Shown: in pieces, positions 8,755 through 17,081 of the stretch | Layout: every line of letters begins with the position of its first letter | Numbering within the stretch: position 1 is the first letter of the stretch | Assembly (NCBI GenBank): GCA_031274925.1 | Contig: JAISPL010000028.1 | Span: 1-64,000, forward strand | Length of the DNA: 64,000 nt | Direction: 5' to 3' | Source of the DNA: Syntrophobacterales bacterium | GTDB taxonomy: Bacteria > Desulfobacterota > Syntrophorhabdia > Syntrophorhabdales > Syntrophorhabdaceae | Notes under the pieces: model-generated | Told to the model about the DNA's origin: nothing | The model's input: only the letters and a program-made list of their open reading frames with translations | Databases searched by the model: none | Program-made: the position numbers and the translations under genes

Positions 8755-9466
8755 ATGATATATACAAGTCCGTGCAATCCTTTGATTGATAACGCTATGT
8801 ATGTTGAGGAACTGATTTATGACGATGTGAACCGAATTGCGATGGAAAAGTCAGAGCGGGCGATAAAGGCATGGATTATTTCCCGGGGATAAAAAATCTC
8901 TGAGACAGAAGTATTGAGTTGGATTCATGCAGGCATTGATGGATTGGAACTGGAGGGTGAGTTGATTAATGAAGATATGGTATACGATTTCGTGCCTATT
9001 GATGATCCCACTAAGGATGAACCTCATTTTATATCAAAAAAGATTCTAGGCGCTATTCAGCACCTTGACCCCGGAGGTGCGCTTGAAATTATGGTCTTGC
9101 CCAAGAAGATGAAAGAGATTCCTGACAACAGTTTTGTGGTGATGAACGGTAGCGCACTTACGGGCGTAAAGGACAATTTCTATGTCAAAGTCATGACGAT
9201 CATGAAGGATAAGAGCGTGAAGGGCATGATCAACGCTGACGGGGACATGCCGAGAAATGAGTGTCGAGGCTGCCTGACTTTACCTAATAAAGCCCAACAT
9301 TTACGGATTTGACAGGCTTACGGAAAAGAGCGTGATTGGAATTGAGGAAATAATCGAATATGCGAAACCGTATCAGGCGTACATTGAGTGCATAATTATC
9401 AATGAATCCCAGAAGGACTGCTTGGTTTTCCTGGAGGGTGTTTTTCCCCAAAGTGAAAGTACGTAA
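8755..9466 (+). pseudogene. Broken gene of unknown family (in-frame stop plus frameshift)
   Basis: Three coding-like segments follow each other. The first reads 45 codons from ATG 8755 to a TAA at 8890-8892. The second continues in exactly the same frame from 8893 to the stop at 9310-9312. The third is one frame over, ends at a TAA at 9464-9466 and contains protein-like sequence such as IYGFDRLTEKSVIGIEEI. Together they would make roughly 235 residues. The segment between 9250 and 9300 is where the shift must lie. I do not recognise the family; the middle part has the pattern SWIHAGIDGLELEGELINED. The first segment has no clear ribosome site. Sequencing or assembly error is an alternative to decay. 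Confidence 0.5.
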
Positions 9467-9611
9467 GTGTCGTGGGCCGGGAAATGCCCTTCTCGCGGAT
9501 GCCATATCTAGATTGAGTTCCGACGGAGCTTCTTCTGGGGTGTCCTGTCTTGGCGTCACGTACGGATAGCATGAGTCGAGGTACCAGTTGTGTGTGCAGG
9601 AGGTGTAAAAT

Positions 9612-9644
9612 ATGAATAAAATTATGATTGTTAAAAAAATTTAA
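9612..9644 (+). other. Ten-codon ORF with a strong ribosome site
   Basis: GGAGGTG is followed seven bases later by ATG and a ten-codon frame (MNKIMIVKKI, stop TAA). It sits 60 bases upstream of the small lipoprotein gene. It may be a leader peptide or the stump of a lost gene; nothing in the sequence decides this. Confidence 0.3.
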
Positions 9645-9703
9645 TTTACTTATTTGAAATGATATATTATGTTTATCTAAATAAAGAAAGGAGGTGAAAG
9701 TAG

Positions 9704-9931
9704 ATGAAGAAATTAGTGGTGTTATTTATAGCAATTTCCTTTTTTGCAAGTTTTTCTTTGATCGGGTGCGGCCAGTCATCGGAGCCTGCGAAGCCAGCTC
9801 CGCAAGAAGAGGCGAAACCGGCAGAACCAGCGGCAGAACCAGCGAAAGAAGCAGCACCGGCAACTCCGGCCCAGGACACAACAGCAACACCTGCCCCGGA
9901 AAAAGCAGAACCAGAATCGGCGAAAAAATAG
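9704..9931 (+). CDS. Small Ala/Pro/Glu-rich lipoprotein
   Basis: 75 residues. Residues 1-21 form a lipoprotein signal peptide ending in the lipobox LIGC with the acylated Cys22. The mature part is almost entirely Ala, Pro, Glu and Lys with imperfect repeats (AEPAAEPAKEAAP), so it is probably an extended, unstructured linker anchored in a membrane. The ribosome site AAAGGAGGTGA lies in front of ATG 9704. It is encoded 62 bases ahead of the Pal-like gene, which has a similar Pro/Ala-rich linker after its own lipobox, suggesting common expression. It has no known catalytic feature. Confidence 0.8.
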   Translation: MKKLVVLFIAISFFASFSLIGCGQSSEPAKPAPQEEAKPAEPAAEPAKEAAPATPAQDTTATPAPEKAEPESAKK

Positions 9932-9993
9932 TTATCAAATATCAGGGTATATCCTTGAGGGTATACCCTGAATGATGAAAGAAGGGGAGGACC

Positions 9994-10521
9994 ATGAAAA
10001 TTAGATCGTTTGGCATTATTGTGTTAGCTCTTGTTCTTGGTACGGTCTTGACCGGCTGTGGTTGTTTTATGCAGGCCCAGAAAGGTGAGGAAGCGCCTCC
10101 ACCTCCTCCAGAGGTACAAGCGGTTGCGCCTGAGGAGGCAAAGGTGGAAACCCCGGTAGCATCAGAACCAGCCCCTGCACCGGAGGCTGTAATGTTGAAA
10201 AGTATAAATTTTGATTTCGATAGATATAATATCAGACCCGGTGACGAAGCAATACTAAAAGAAAACGAGGGTTGGTTTAAGGCAAATCCCGGGAAGAATG
10301 TGAAAATCGAAGGGCACTGCGATGAGCGGGGCACTGTAGAGTACAACTTGGTTCTCGGACAGAAGAGAGCCGATGCGACCAAGAATTACCTTGTGAATCT
10401 CGGTATAGACGATAAAATTCTTGAGACTGTGAGTTATGGCAAGGAAAGGCCCATTGATCCAAGACACAAAGAAGAAGCATGGGCAAAGAATAGAAGGGCC
10501 AATATCGTCCCAGTTCAGTAA
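9994..10521 (+). CDS. pal: Peptidoglycan-associated lipoprotein (Pal, OmpA-like domain)
   Basis: 175-residue outer-membrane lipoprotein that ties the membrane to peptidoglycan as part of the Tol-Pal system. The signal peptide ends in LTGC with Cys22 as the lipidated residue. A Pro/Ala/Glu-rich linker runs to about residue 65, then an OmpA-like domain follows: INFDFDRYNIRPGD, IEGHCDERGTVEYN (meso-diaminopimelate-binding loop) and GQKRADATKNYL, ending in KNRRANIV. It starts at ATG 9994 after GGGGAGG. No tolA/tolB/tolQR genes are nearby in this window, unlike the common arrangement. A 9-bp hairpin follows the stop. Confidence 0.92.
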   Translation: MKIRSFGIIVLALVLGTVLTGCGCFMQAQKGEEAPPPPPEVQAVAPEEAKVETPVASEPAPAPEAVMLKSINFDFDRYNIRPGDEAILKENEGWFKANPGKNVKIEGHCDERGTVEYNLVLGQKRADATKNYLVNLGIDDKILETVSYGKERPIDPRHKEEAWAKNRRANIVPVQ

Positions 10522-10522
10522 G

Positions 10523-11635
10523 TTGTCGAGAAATGAGGAGGGTAATTCCGTTACCCTCCCCTTTATCGATAGTGGTGAAAAATTATCGGAACATCTATCG
10601 TTAGACCAATCGGTTAAAGCCGATATCAGTAGAGTCTCCAAATTATACCCTTTTAGAATTTCTAGGCATTATTTATCGCTTATAAAGAAAGAAGCGCCCC
10701 TGTCGTGTCCGATCGGGCGTCAGGCTATACCCTGCGTTGACGAACTTACCGGGGAAGGGGAAGTGGATCCCCTTAACGAAAAAGGCAGTCTTATTACGCC
10801 GGTCTTTATAAAACGATATCCCGGGAGAGGAGTATTTCTGGTGAGCGCCGAATGTGCCATGTATTGCAGGTATTGCAACAGGCGGCGTCTGGTCGGGAAG
10901 GAATGGAACCCGGTACTGTTCCGTGAGGAGACTCTCGATTATCTTGAAAAGGACAAGGAGATCAGGGAGGTAATCCTTTCGGGAGGAGATCCTTTGATGC
11001 TGGCGTCTGAAGAGTTGTCTTATATCCTTTCTAGACTGAAACGGATGGGTAAGGCGATTATACGCGTAAGCACGCGCCTCCCGGTAGTATGCCCCGAAAG
11101 GGTAACCGAAGCATACTATGATCTAATCAGAGATAACTCACCTTTATGGGTAGTCATCCATATAAACCATCCGAACGAGATATCTCCAGAGTTTACGGCT
11201 GTAGTACGACGATTGTTGAGGTCAGGAGCGGTTCTCGTGAGTCAAACCGTGCTGTTAAGGGGGGTGAACGATTGTCCTCACATCCTTGCCCGGCTTTTTG
11301 AAGAGCTTGTGAGTAACGGGATCAAGCCATATTATCTCTTCCAACTGGATGAAGTTGCAGGTGCGTACCATTTCAAGGTGAGGCTGGATAGAGGGATGGA
11401 GATAATGAGGACGCTCAGGAAAAATATTTCAGGCCTTGCCATGCCGTATTATGCCCTTGACATATCCGGAGGCTTTGGAAAGGTCCCACTGGATCACCAA
11501 TATATAAAGGGAAAAAGACATGGTGTTGTCACAATAGAAAGTCCTTTGAGTGGATTTGGCATCTATGATGACAATGGAACGGAGAGCCATTGCATGAGTT
11601 GTCATATCTGTCGCCCTGTGGAACCGAAAATTTAG
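10523..11635 (+). CDS. KamA family radical SAM protein (lysine 2,3-aminomutase-like)
   Basis: Radical SAM/PLP enzyme of the lysine 2,3-aminomutase family, about 370 residues. The [4Fe-4S] motif is CAMYCRYC; LSGGDPL is the SAM-binding GGE-like motif, and ISGGFGKVPLD contains the probable PLP lysine. Near the C-terminus HCMSCHIC supplies three cysteines, resembling the zinc site of clostridial aminomutase. Members make beta-lysine or act on the elongation factor EF-P (EpmB); which applies is open. The start is uncertain: TTG 10523 is in frame two bases after the pal stop, while a start at 10436 would overlap pal. No ATG occurs between that point and the conserved core. Confidence 0.8.
   Translation: MSRNEEGNSVTLPFIDSGEKLSEHLSLDQSVKADISRVSKLYPFRISRHYLSLIKKEAPLSCPIGRQAIPCVDELTGEGEVDPLNEKGSLITPVFIKRYPGRGVFLVSAECAMYCRYCNRRRLVGKEWNPVLFREETLDYLEKDKEIREVILSGGDPLMLASEELSYILSRLKRMGKAIIRVSTRLPVVCPERVTEAYYDLIRDNSPLWVVIHINHPNEISPEFTAVVRRLLRSGAVLVSQTVLLRGVNDCPHILARLFEELVSNGIKPYYLFQLDEVAGAYHFKVRLDRGMEIMRTLRKNISGLAMPYYALDISGGFGKVPLDHQYIKGKRHGVVTIESPLSGFGIYDDNGTESHCMSCHICRPVEPKI
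10534..10557 (+). terminator. Hairpin after pal
   Basis: A perfect 9-bp stem (GGAGGGTAA / TTACCCTCC) with a short loop lies 13 bases after the pal stop. Only a short T-poor tail follows (CCCTTTATC), so it may be a weak terminator, or a structure controlling the next gene because the stem includes a GAGGAGGG ribosome-like site. Confidence 0.45.
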
Positions 11636-11701
11636 AAGAGAAAGCGTTCGACTACAGGAAGATATGCAGAAAGCATTGATGGAAACATCAATTTTTGGAC
11701 T

Positions 11702-12346
11702 TTATGTCCTGTCTTTCTTATTGTCATGCGGCAGAGGCTTGAAAATTGCTTTCGTGTAGTTCACTGCTGAAAGTATGCTGAAAAAGAGAGCGATGTATAT
11801 AATGATCAAACCTATTTGACGGATGGAACTGTTGAAGTCGACACATGAGATACCGATGTACTGGAGGTAGTCACACATGCTGTAATTGCTTTTTTCCGGA
11901 ACATTAAATAATATACACGAGATCCCGATGATCTGAAAGGTTGTTTTTAGTTTCCCGGAAAAAGACGGATAAATGGCGATGCCCTCCATGGCGTAAAACG
12001 ATCGGAGGCCGTTTATAAGGAATTCTCTACCAACGAGAATAATGGTGACCCACAGAGGTACGAGTCTGTAAAACGTCAAAGTAATAAGAACTGATGAGAC
12101 AAGGAGCTTATCGGCAATAGGATCAAGGTAAAGACCGAGTTTGGTAGTGAGCCTCATTTTCCGAGCCATAAACCCGTCAAGGCCGTCTGTTATTCCCGCT
12201 ACAATAAAGAGAAGGCATGCAGCGAAAAAAAATCTTTCATCCTCGGTAGAAATAAATACGATTATTACGGGGATGAAAAGGATTCGAACTACACTCAATC
12301 TGTTTGGCAGTGTCCAGACAGATGTCTTTTCATCCTTATCCTTCAT
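11702..12346 (-). CDS. pgsA: CDP-diacylglycerol--glycerol-3-phosphate 3-phosphatidyltransferase
   Basis: Membrane enzyme of phosphatidylglycerol synthesis, 214 residues. The CDP-alcohol phosphatidyltransferase signature is complete, DGLDGFMARKMRLTTKLG then LYLDPIADK, giving the metal-binding aspartates. About five or six hydrophobic segments follow. It begins at ATG 12346, overlapping the last 11 bases of the upstream lytic transglycosylase gene, so both are probably translated together. The C-terminal half carries two extra cysteines in loops (SMCDYLQ, ISCVDFN) between membrane segments. No other phospholipid genes are close. Confidence 0.9.
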   Translation of the reverse strand: MKDKDEKTSVWTLPNRLSVVRILFIPVIIVFISTEDERFFFAACLLFIVAGITDGLDGFMARKMRLTTKLGLYLDPIADKLLVSSVLITLTFYRLVPLWVTIILVGREFLINGLRSFYAMEGIAIYPSFSGKLKTTFQIIGISCILFNVPEKSNYSMCDYLQYIGISCVDFNSSIRQIGLIIIYIALFFSILSAVNYTKAIFKPLPHDNKKDRT

Positions 12347-12941
12347 ATGGGTTTTTCAGCTTGTTATAATAGTATTTTACTCGCTTGATGAAATTCCGTG
12401 TCTCTTCTATGGGCGGAATGTTCATCTTGTGCTCTATAACTTTTTGAGGGCCTGCATTATATGCTGCGAGTGTGAGCTCCAAGTCTCCGAAAGTATCTTC
12501 CAAGTATCGCAGGTAGCGGGCACCGCCCTTTATATTCTCGTCCGGATCGAAAGGGTTACCTACCTTCATCAGTTTCGCAGTATTGGGCATAAGCTGCATC
12601 AAGCCCTGAGCTCCTTTTTGTGAGATGGCGTTGGGATTAAAATTGGACTCCGCCTTTACTACCGCTTTTACGAGCGACGGATCGACGCCATGAGTCTCGG
12701 AATGCCGGGCGATAAGAGAGTCGTAAAGACTATTATTGATCTTGCCGCCCTTGAAGTCGCCGGTCGACACCATCACCCCTTTTTTATCTGAAATTACTGT
12801 ATGGTATTTTTTCCCGATCGGGGTTATATTGGTGAAATGAGAGACACCTTCTTCATCCACGTAACCATACACGGCACAATAGGCGGAGAAAGGGGAAAAA
12901 AGGATCATACCCAATATGAGCAGCTTCAATAACATCACCAT
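12336..12941 (-). CDS. Lytic transglycosylase with N-terminal DUF4124-like segment
   Basis: Periplasmic peptidoglycan-cleaving enzyme of 201 residues. Residues 1-22 are a signal peptide (cleavage near AYCA). YGYVDEEGVSHFTN at about 24-37 is a DUF4124-like motif. The SLT domain (about 75-190) has the catalytic glutamate in VVKAESNFNPNA, then QKGAQGLMQLMPNTA and ALAAYNAGP-like LTLAAYNAGPQKV. This matches family 1 lytic transglycosylases similar to Slt70/MltC catalytic domains. It overlaps pgsA by 11 bases. Start ATG 12941 is used, with a second ATG two codons later. Confidence 0.88.
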   Translation of the reverse strand: MVMLLKLLILGMILFSPFSAYCAVYGYVDEEGVSHFTNITPIGKKYHTVISDKKGVMVSTGDFKGGKINNSLYDSLIARHSETHGVDPSLVKAVVKAESNFNPNAISQKGAQGLMQLMPNTAKLMKVGNPFDPDENIKGGARYLRYLEDTFGDLELTLAAYNAGPQKVIEHKMNIPPIEETRNFIKRVKYYYNKLKNPYEG

Positions 12942-13113
12942 GTATTTTCATCATTTTTTACCTTTTTGTCAAGTTTTTTAGAGACATTTGATGAATCGAA
13001 ACAATAATTATGATGGGAGATCTGGTTGATAGTTCGCAATGAAGCCTTTGTAGTCTCGAAAGATGTGACAAGAGAGATAAAGATTAGGTCATCAAATTCA
13101 TAAGGAGCTGAGA

Positions 13114-13830
13114 TTGAGCGGAACGCTCTATGTAGTTGCCACACCGATAGGCAATCTGAAAGATATCACTCTGAGAGCCATTGAGGTTCTTGGGGCTGTG
13201 GATTTTATCGTAGCGGAAGATCGGGATCGCGCCCTTAAGCTTCTGAGTCATCTTGATATAAGAAAGCAGATTATTTCCATCAACAGTTACTCAGAAGAGA
13301 GAAAAGCAAAAGAAGTGTGTGAAAGGATCGAGGACGACAAATCGGCTGCACTCATAACAGCCGCCGGTACCCCATGCGTATCAGACCCTGGAAGGGCTGT
13401 GGTAAACCGGTGCCGCGAAGCAGGAATCGAAGTGACGGCTGTGCCCGGACCTTCAGCTGCAGTCGGGGCTCTCTCTATATCTGGCCTCTATACTGACAGA
13501 TTCTTGTTCTACGGATTTCTTCCTTTGAAGAAAGGGAAGAAGAAGAAGGTTCTTAGAGAGATGGCTCAATTGCCTTATGCGATTATTCTTTACGAATCTC
13601 CCCGGAGGGTGAGAGAGACTCTTCTGGTTGCTTACGAGGAAATGGGAGATCGGGAGGCGGCAGTCTTCAAAGAACTCACCAAAGTCCACGAGGAGGTTTG
13701 GAGAGGCACGTTGGGAAACCTCCTCGTGGACTTTGGTGAAGCCGAGCTGAAAGGGGAGTATGTTCTTATTGTCGGCGGAGCTGCTACTGGGAATGGGAGA
13801 TACAGTAAAGACGAGAATCGACATCCGTAA
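13114..13830 (+). CDS. rsmI: 16S rRNA (cytidine1402-2'-O)-methyltransferase, possibly frameshifted at the C-terminus
   Basis: Tetrapyrrole-methylase-fold enzyme that methylates C1402 of 16S rRNA. Conserved elements are LYVVATPIGNLKDITLRA at the start, VAEDRDRALKLL, ITAAGTPCVSDPGR, VPGPSAAVGALSISG, LYESPRRV and ELTKVHEEV. TTG 13114 follows AAGGAG by eight bases and the family start is at this point. The frame ends after 238 residues, about 35-50 short of the usual 270-290. A second frame that stays open to 13922 reads TSVKLAQDIKTVVASEG, a typical RsmI-like tail, so a frameshift near 13795-13818 is likely. A perfect 24-bp inverted repeat lies inside the gene at 13676-13739. Confidence 0.88.
   Translation: MSGTLYVVATPIGNLKDITLRAIEVLGAVDFIVAEDRDRALKLLSHLDIRKQIISINSYSEERKAKEVCERIEDDKSAALITAAGTPCVSDPGRAVVNRCREAGIEVTAVPGPSAAVGALSISGLYTDRFLFYGFLPLKKGKKKKVLREMAQLPYAIILYESPRRVRETLLVAYEEMGDREAAVFKELTKVHEEVWRGTLGNLLVDFGEAELKGEYVLIVGGAATGNGRYSKDENRHP
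13676..13739. repeat. Perfect 24-bp inverted repeat inside rsmI
   Basis: Positions 13676-13699 and 13716-13739 are exact reverse complements, separated by 16 bases. Both arms encode ordinary RsmI residues (TKVHEEV in the left arm, NLLVDFGE in the right). An exact 24-bp match in coding DNA is far beyond chance and points to template switching or a strong mRNA hairpin. Confidence 0.85.
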
Positions 13831-13943
13831 AGCTGGCCCAGGACATAAAGACGGTCGTTGCCTCTGAAGGAGAGGAAAAAGGCGGGGAAGATCGGGGCTT
13901 CCATCGCAATAAAATGGTGTAATCCAGGCAACTTTAAGTTAAG

Positions 13944-14912
13944 TTAAGTTTCCCGCACCAGCATGTGATTGGCAACGGTAAGAAGCGCTTTCTTGTAAGG
14001 GGAGTCTTCGAAAATTTTCAGGTGGTCTCTTGCGGTTGTAATATGTTTTATGATCATATCGGAGGTATATCCAATACCGCTGTGTTTCTCTATGATTCTG
14101 CGAACTACGTCGAAATCTCGTTGCGTCATGGTTGGTTTTTCGAGAACCTTCCTGGCATAGGCTTTGTCCTGGTCTCGTGCGGATTTCAAGGCATGAATGA
14201 GAGGGAGAGTGACCTTACCTTCTTTCAGGTCCGTGCCCACATTTTTCCCCAGTATGGCATCGTAAGAGGTATAATCAAGAATATCGTCCTTCAGTTGAAA
14301 GGCTATGCCCAGATTATAACCAAAACCTCTCAGGGCCGTCCTTTGAAGTTCCCCGGTACCGGCCAAGAGAGCCCCTATTTCACACGCCGCTGAAAACAGG
14401 ACGGCAGTCTTGTTGCCCACAACCTCGAAATACTCTTCTTCCGTGGTTTCCACATCTGATGTCTTCAGCAATTCAAGAATCTCACCTTCGGAAAGGGCAG
14501 TGGTAGCCTTCGAGATCGTTTTCAGGATATCGTGGTTGCCGTCTTCGGCCATAAGTTCAAAAGACTTGGAATAGAGAAAATCACCGACGAGCACGCTCGA
14601 CTCATTTCCCCATACGGTATTTACGGTTGAGTTGCCGCGCCTCGTCTTTGCATTGTCCACCACGTCGTCATGAAGGAGGGTAGCCGTATGGATGAATTCA
14701 ACGATGGCGGCGTATGGGATATGGCGATTGCCCTCGTAACCCGAGAGTCTTGATGACAGGATGAGGAGGATCGGACGGATCCTCTTGCCACCGGAGCTGA
14801 TTATATATGTCACGATCTGTTTGATAAAACTTACCCGTGTGGTTACCAGTTTCTGGATTGACTGCTCAAGTGTTTTGAGATCGCTTTCTATTAGTCTTGC
14901 AACGCTTTCCAT
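13944..14912 (-). CDS. Polyprenyl diphosphate synthase (all-trans, long chain)
   Basis: Prenyltransferase that extends farnesyl/geranyl diphosphate with isopentenyl diphosphate to make the side chain of menaquinone, 322 residues. The first aspartate-rich motif is LLHDDVVDNAKTRRG (around 80-94) and the second FQLKDDILDYT. GGKRIRP near the start is the substrate phosphate contact. Ala-Thr residues before the first motif rather than bulky aromatics favour a long product (hepta- or octaprenyl). It overlaps the upstream methyltransferase gene by 22 bases and appears to be last in the operon with the DUF1015 gene. Product length is inferred. Confidence 0.88.
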   Translation of the reverse strand: MESVARLIESDLKTLEQSIQKLVTTRVSFIKQIVTYIISSGGKRIRPILLILSSRLSGYEGNRHIPYAAIVEFIHTATLLHDDVVDNAKTRRGNSTVNTVWGNESSVLVGDFLYSKSFELMAEDGNHDILKTISKATTALSEGEILELLKTSDVETTEEEYFEVVGNKTAVLFSAACEIGALLAGTGELQRTALRGFGYNLGIAFQLKDDILDYTSYDAILGKNVGTDLKEGKVTLPLIHALKSARDQDKAYARKVLEKPTMTQRDFDVVRRIIEKHSGIGYTSDMIIKHITTARDHLKIFEDSPYKKALLTVANHMLVRET

Positions 14913-15652
14913 GCCGGGCCCTTTAAAGAATAATAGGATTTAACCTCTTCCGTATAATTGCCATTATCATATATGCATAAAGGTTTTTCAACAATTGTGC
15001 CTACTCCTCCTTCTTTAAGCAGCTCCGCAAGAAAGAGGTTTGGTTTTTCTCCGCGCCTCGGCTGAACGAACCTCACGCGCTTCAGCTCAAGTCTCTGCGA
15101 TTTTGCGCTGTATATTAGCTCGGCAAGCCTTTTCACGGGATATATTACGTAGAGTCTCCCCTTACGCTGAAGAAGCGACGAGGAGAACGAAAGGAGAAGG
15201 GGCAGATCAAGCTCGGTCTCATAGCGGGCAACATATCTTGAATCATCAGGGCTCTTTCTTCCGGAACCACGCTTTGTATACGGAGGGTTAGATACTATCA
15301 CGTCAATACGGGCATCCCGAAGCACCTGTGCTTCCGTTCTGATGTCTCCCTGCAGAAACTGAATATTTCCACAGTTATTTATTTCTCTATTCTTGACGGC
15401 CGCCTGAAACAGCCCGAGCTGCAATTCAATGCCGATCATGCTGTTTTGGAGACCCATCCTCGTCATATAGACAGGTATAATACCACAACCAGTACCAATA
15501 TCCAACAACCTTTCATTTTTTTTGAGAATAACGAAGTTTGCCAGAAGGATGGCATCAATGGAAAAACGGTACCCTCGTTTTTTTTGAACGATCCTCAGAT
15601 CCTCACCGCACAAAAAATCCAGTGTTTCATCGGCCCATGCGGTTTCAGGCAT
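14891..15652 (-). CDS. N6-adenine methyltransferase, TrmN6-like (tRNA1(Val))
   Basis: SAM-dependent methyltransferase of 253 residues. RLLDIGTGCGIIPVYM is the SAM-binding motif I, and VIVSNPPYTKRGSGRKSP has the NPPY catalytic motif of N6-adenine enzymes. YRFSIDAILLANFV upstream is typical of the TrmN6/YfiC group that modifies A37 of tRNA1(Val). The start overlaps the DUF1015 gene by eight bases, and its own end overlaps the polyprenyl synthase gene by 22. The target base is inferred from family. Confidence 0.85.
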   Translation of the reverse strand: MPETAWADETLDFLCGEDLRIVQKKRGYRFSIDAILLANFVILKKNERLLDIGTGCGIIPVYMTRMGLQNSMIGIELQLGLFQAAVKNREINNCGNIQFLQGDIRTEAQVLRDARIDVIVSNPPYTKRGSGRKSPDDSRYVARYETELDLPLLLSFSSSLLQRKGRLYVIYPVKRLAELIYSAKSQRLELKRVRFVQPRRGEKPNLFLAELLKEGGVGTIVEKPLCIYDNGNYTEEVKSYYSLKGPAWKALQD

Positions 15653-16850
15653 ATTTATAGTAGATCAGTCCTGTGGATATTTTGGGGTAAAAAAAGGTTG
15701 ACTTTGGCGGCATGTACAAGCCATTGTCAGCTACTTCTTTTACTTCTTTCGTGGTAGTGGGGGGGAGAAGGAAAGCCAGATCAACTTTCTTTTCCCGCAC
15801 GGACTGCAGTAATTCGTCAGCATCCTGCGTAAACGATATTTCTTCTTCCTTGAAACCGAGCACCCCCTTCAGCAAACCTGAATGAAGAATGTTGACTTTA
15901 AGGCGTTCGAGAGGACCTCCATCGCGTGGAAGTCTTGCGGAAAAAATATAGACATTGCCGGTATCCTCTGTCGAGTACAGTCCGAAAGCAGACTCGTAGG
16001 ACGAGGCGATGATATGCAGAACGCGCTTAGCCGATTGGGGACCATCAAGAGGAATTCTCTGCACCTCCACATGGGCCTGCAAGAGATTTAAGGTCTGCTC
16101 CAAGGCTCTCGGAGTTTCAAAAGTGATCATGCGGTGATAAGGGAGAATTACCACTCCCTCCGAATACATGTTAGTCAGATATACTGGAATATCGGGAATA
16201 TTGAGCCTGTAAGAGACATCCAGTCTGTGATGTCCATCGGCCACATAAATTTTTCTCTCATCCATCAGGGAGGTGAGCCGCCCGATTTCTTTCTGGTCCG
16301 ACATCCGATAAAATCGGTTTTTTATGTGTTGTTCATCAATAAAATCGTAAAGCGTCTCTTTCTTGGACTTTTGAAGTACCTCTTCAATCTCAAAATTTCT
16401 GTCTTCGTAGAGCCCAAAAACAAGGCTGGTGAAGGTTTTTAATGATGCAATGAGTTTCTCTCGATCCTCCTTCGCTTTGCTTCTTGTTTGCTCATGGGTC
16501 AGAATACGTTCTTTATCCAGTTTATTGAGAGCGATGAATCCCCTTCTTAGATGTGGAACCCCGCCGATTACAAATTCCTGTTCATATATGTAGATTGTCT
16601 CCGTTGGGTCCGTCAGCAGCACCTTGCTTTGAAGCCATTCATCGAACGTAAGACGTGCATTGATATACTTATCAATTCCAGCCTCTGGGTCGGGGAGTTC
16701 CAGTCTGATGGCATTAAAGAGGTTTCTCTTGTAATAGACTTGGCTATCGGATATGACATCGTAAGGCGGGCATACGCAAGAAGCTATATCGCCTATTTTT
16801 TCTTTATTATAGAATATTCCTTTGAACGGTTTTGTATATGAGGATGCCAT
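15645..16850 (-). CDS. DUF1015 family protein
   Basis: 401 residues, cytosolic, with the DUF1015 hallmarks VCPPYDVIS near residue 26, THEQTRSKAKEDR near 117, and ADGHHRLDVSYRL near 204. Members of this family are common in anaerobes. Some relatives are free-serine kinases, and the conserved E-x-T/DGHHR residues fit a ParB/Srx-like nucleotide-binding fold, but the activity of this protein is unproven. It is first in an operon with trmN6-like and polyprenyl synthase genes. The start ATG 16850 is at the family start. Confidence 0.82.
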   Translation of the reverse strand: MASSYTKPFKGIFYNKEKIGDIASCVCPPYDVISDSQVYYKRNLFNAIRLELPDPEAGIDKYINARLTFDEWLQSKVLLTDPTETIYIYEQEFVIGGVPHLRRGFIALNKLDKERILTHEQTRSKAKEDREKLIASLKTFTSLVFGLYEDRNFEIEEVLQKSKKETLYDFIDEQHIKNRFYRMSDQKEIGRLTSLMDERKIYVADGHHRLDVSYRLNIPDIPVYLTNMYSEGVVILPYHRMITFETPRALEQTLNLLQAHVEVQRIPLDGPQSAKRVLHIIASSYESAFGLYSTEDTGNVYIFSARLPRDGGPLERLKVNILHSGLLKGVLGFKEEEISFTQDADELLQSVREKKVDLAFLLPPTTTKEVKEVADNGLYMPPKSTFFYPKISTGLIYYKYA

Positions 16851-16956
16851 AATAGATACGTGTTAACATAGGAGGCTGCTTAATGTCAAAGTTTTTTGAA
16901 CGTATATTGTAGTAAGACGCGAGAACGCGAAATTTCGAAATGGAGCCATGAATATC

Positions 16957-16987
16957 TTGACATACCATGAGAACTTATGGTTAAAAT
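16957..16987 (+). promoter_or_regulatory. Putative sigma-70 promoter of tRNA-Phe
   Basis: TTGACA at 16957-16962, 18-19 bases spacer, then TTAAAA/TAAAAT at 16981-16987, ending about ten bases before the tRNA. The -35 is perfect and the -10 is weak. Confidence 0.5.
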
Positions 16988-16995
16988 AAAGCGTT

Positions 16996-17071
16996 GCCGA
17001 GGTAGCTCAGTCGGTAGAGCAGGGGACTGAAAATCCCCGTGTCAGTGGTTCAATTCCGCTCCTCGGCACCA
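16996..17071 (+). tRNA. tRNA-Phe (GAA)
   Basis: Complete cloverleaf of 76 bases with an encoded CCA end. Acceptor GCCGAGG pairs with CCTCGGC; the D arm is GCTC...GAGC; the anticodon arm GGGGA-CTGAAAA-TCCCC carries anticodon GAA; the T arm is GTGGTTCAATTCCGC. Confidence 0.97.
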
Positions 17072-17081
17072 TCTTCTTTTG

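Noticed and set aside
13632-13824. Minus-strand frames that also show TKVHEEV
   Set aside because: They arise from the perfect inverted repeat within rsmI, not from a second gene.
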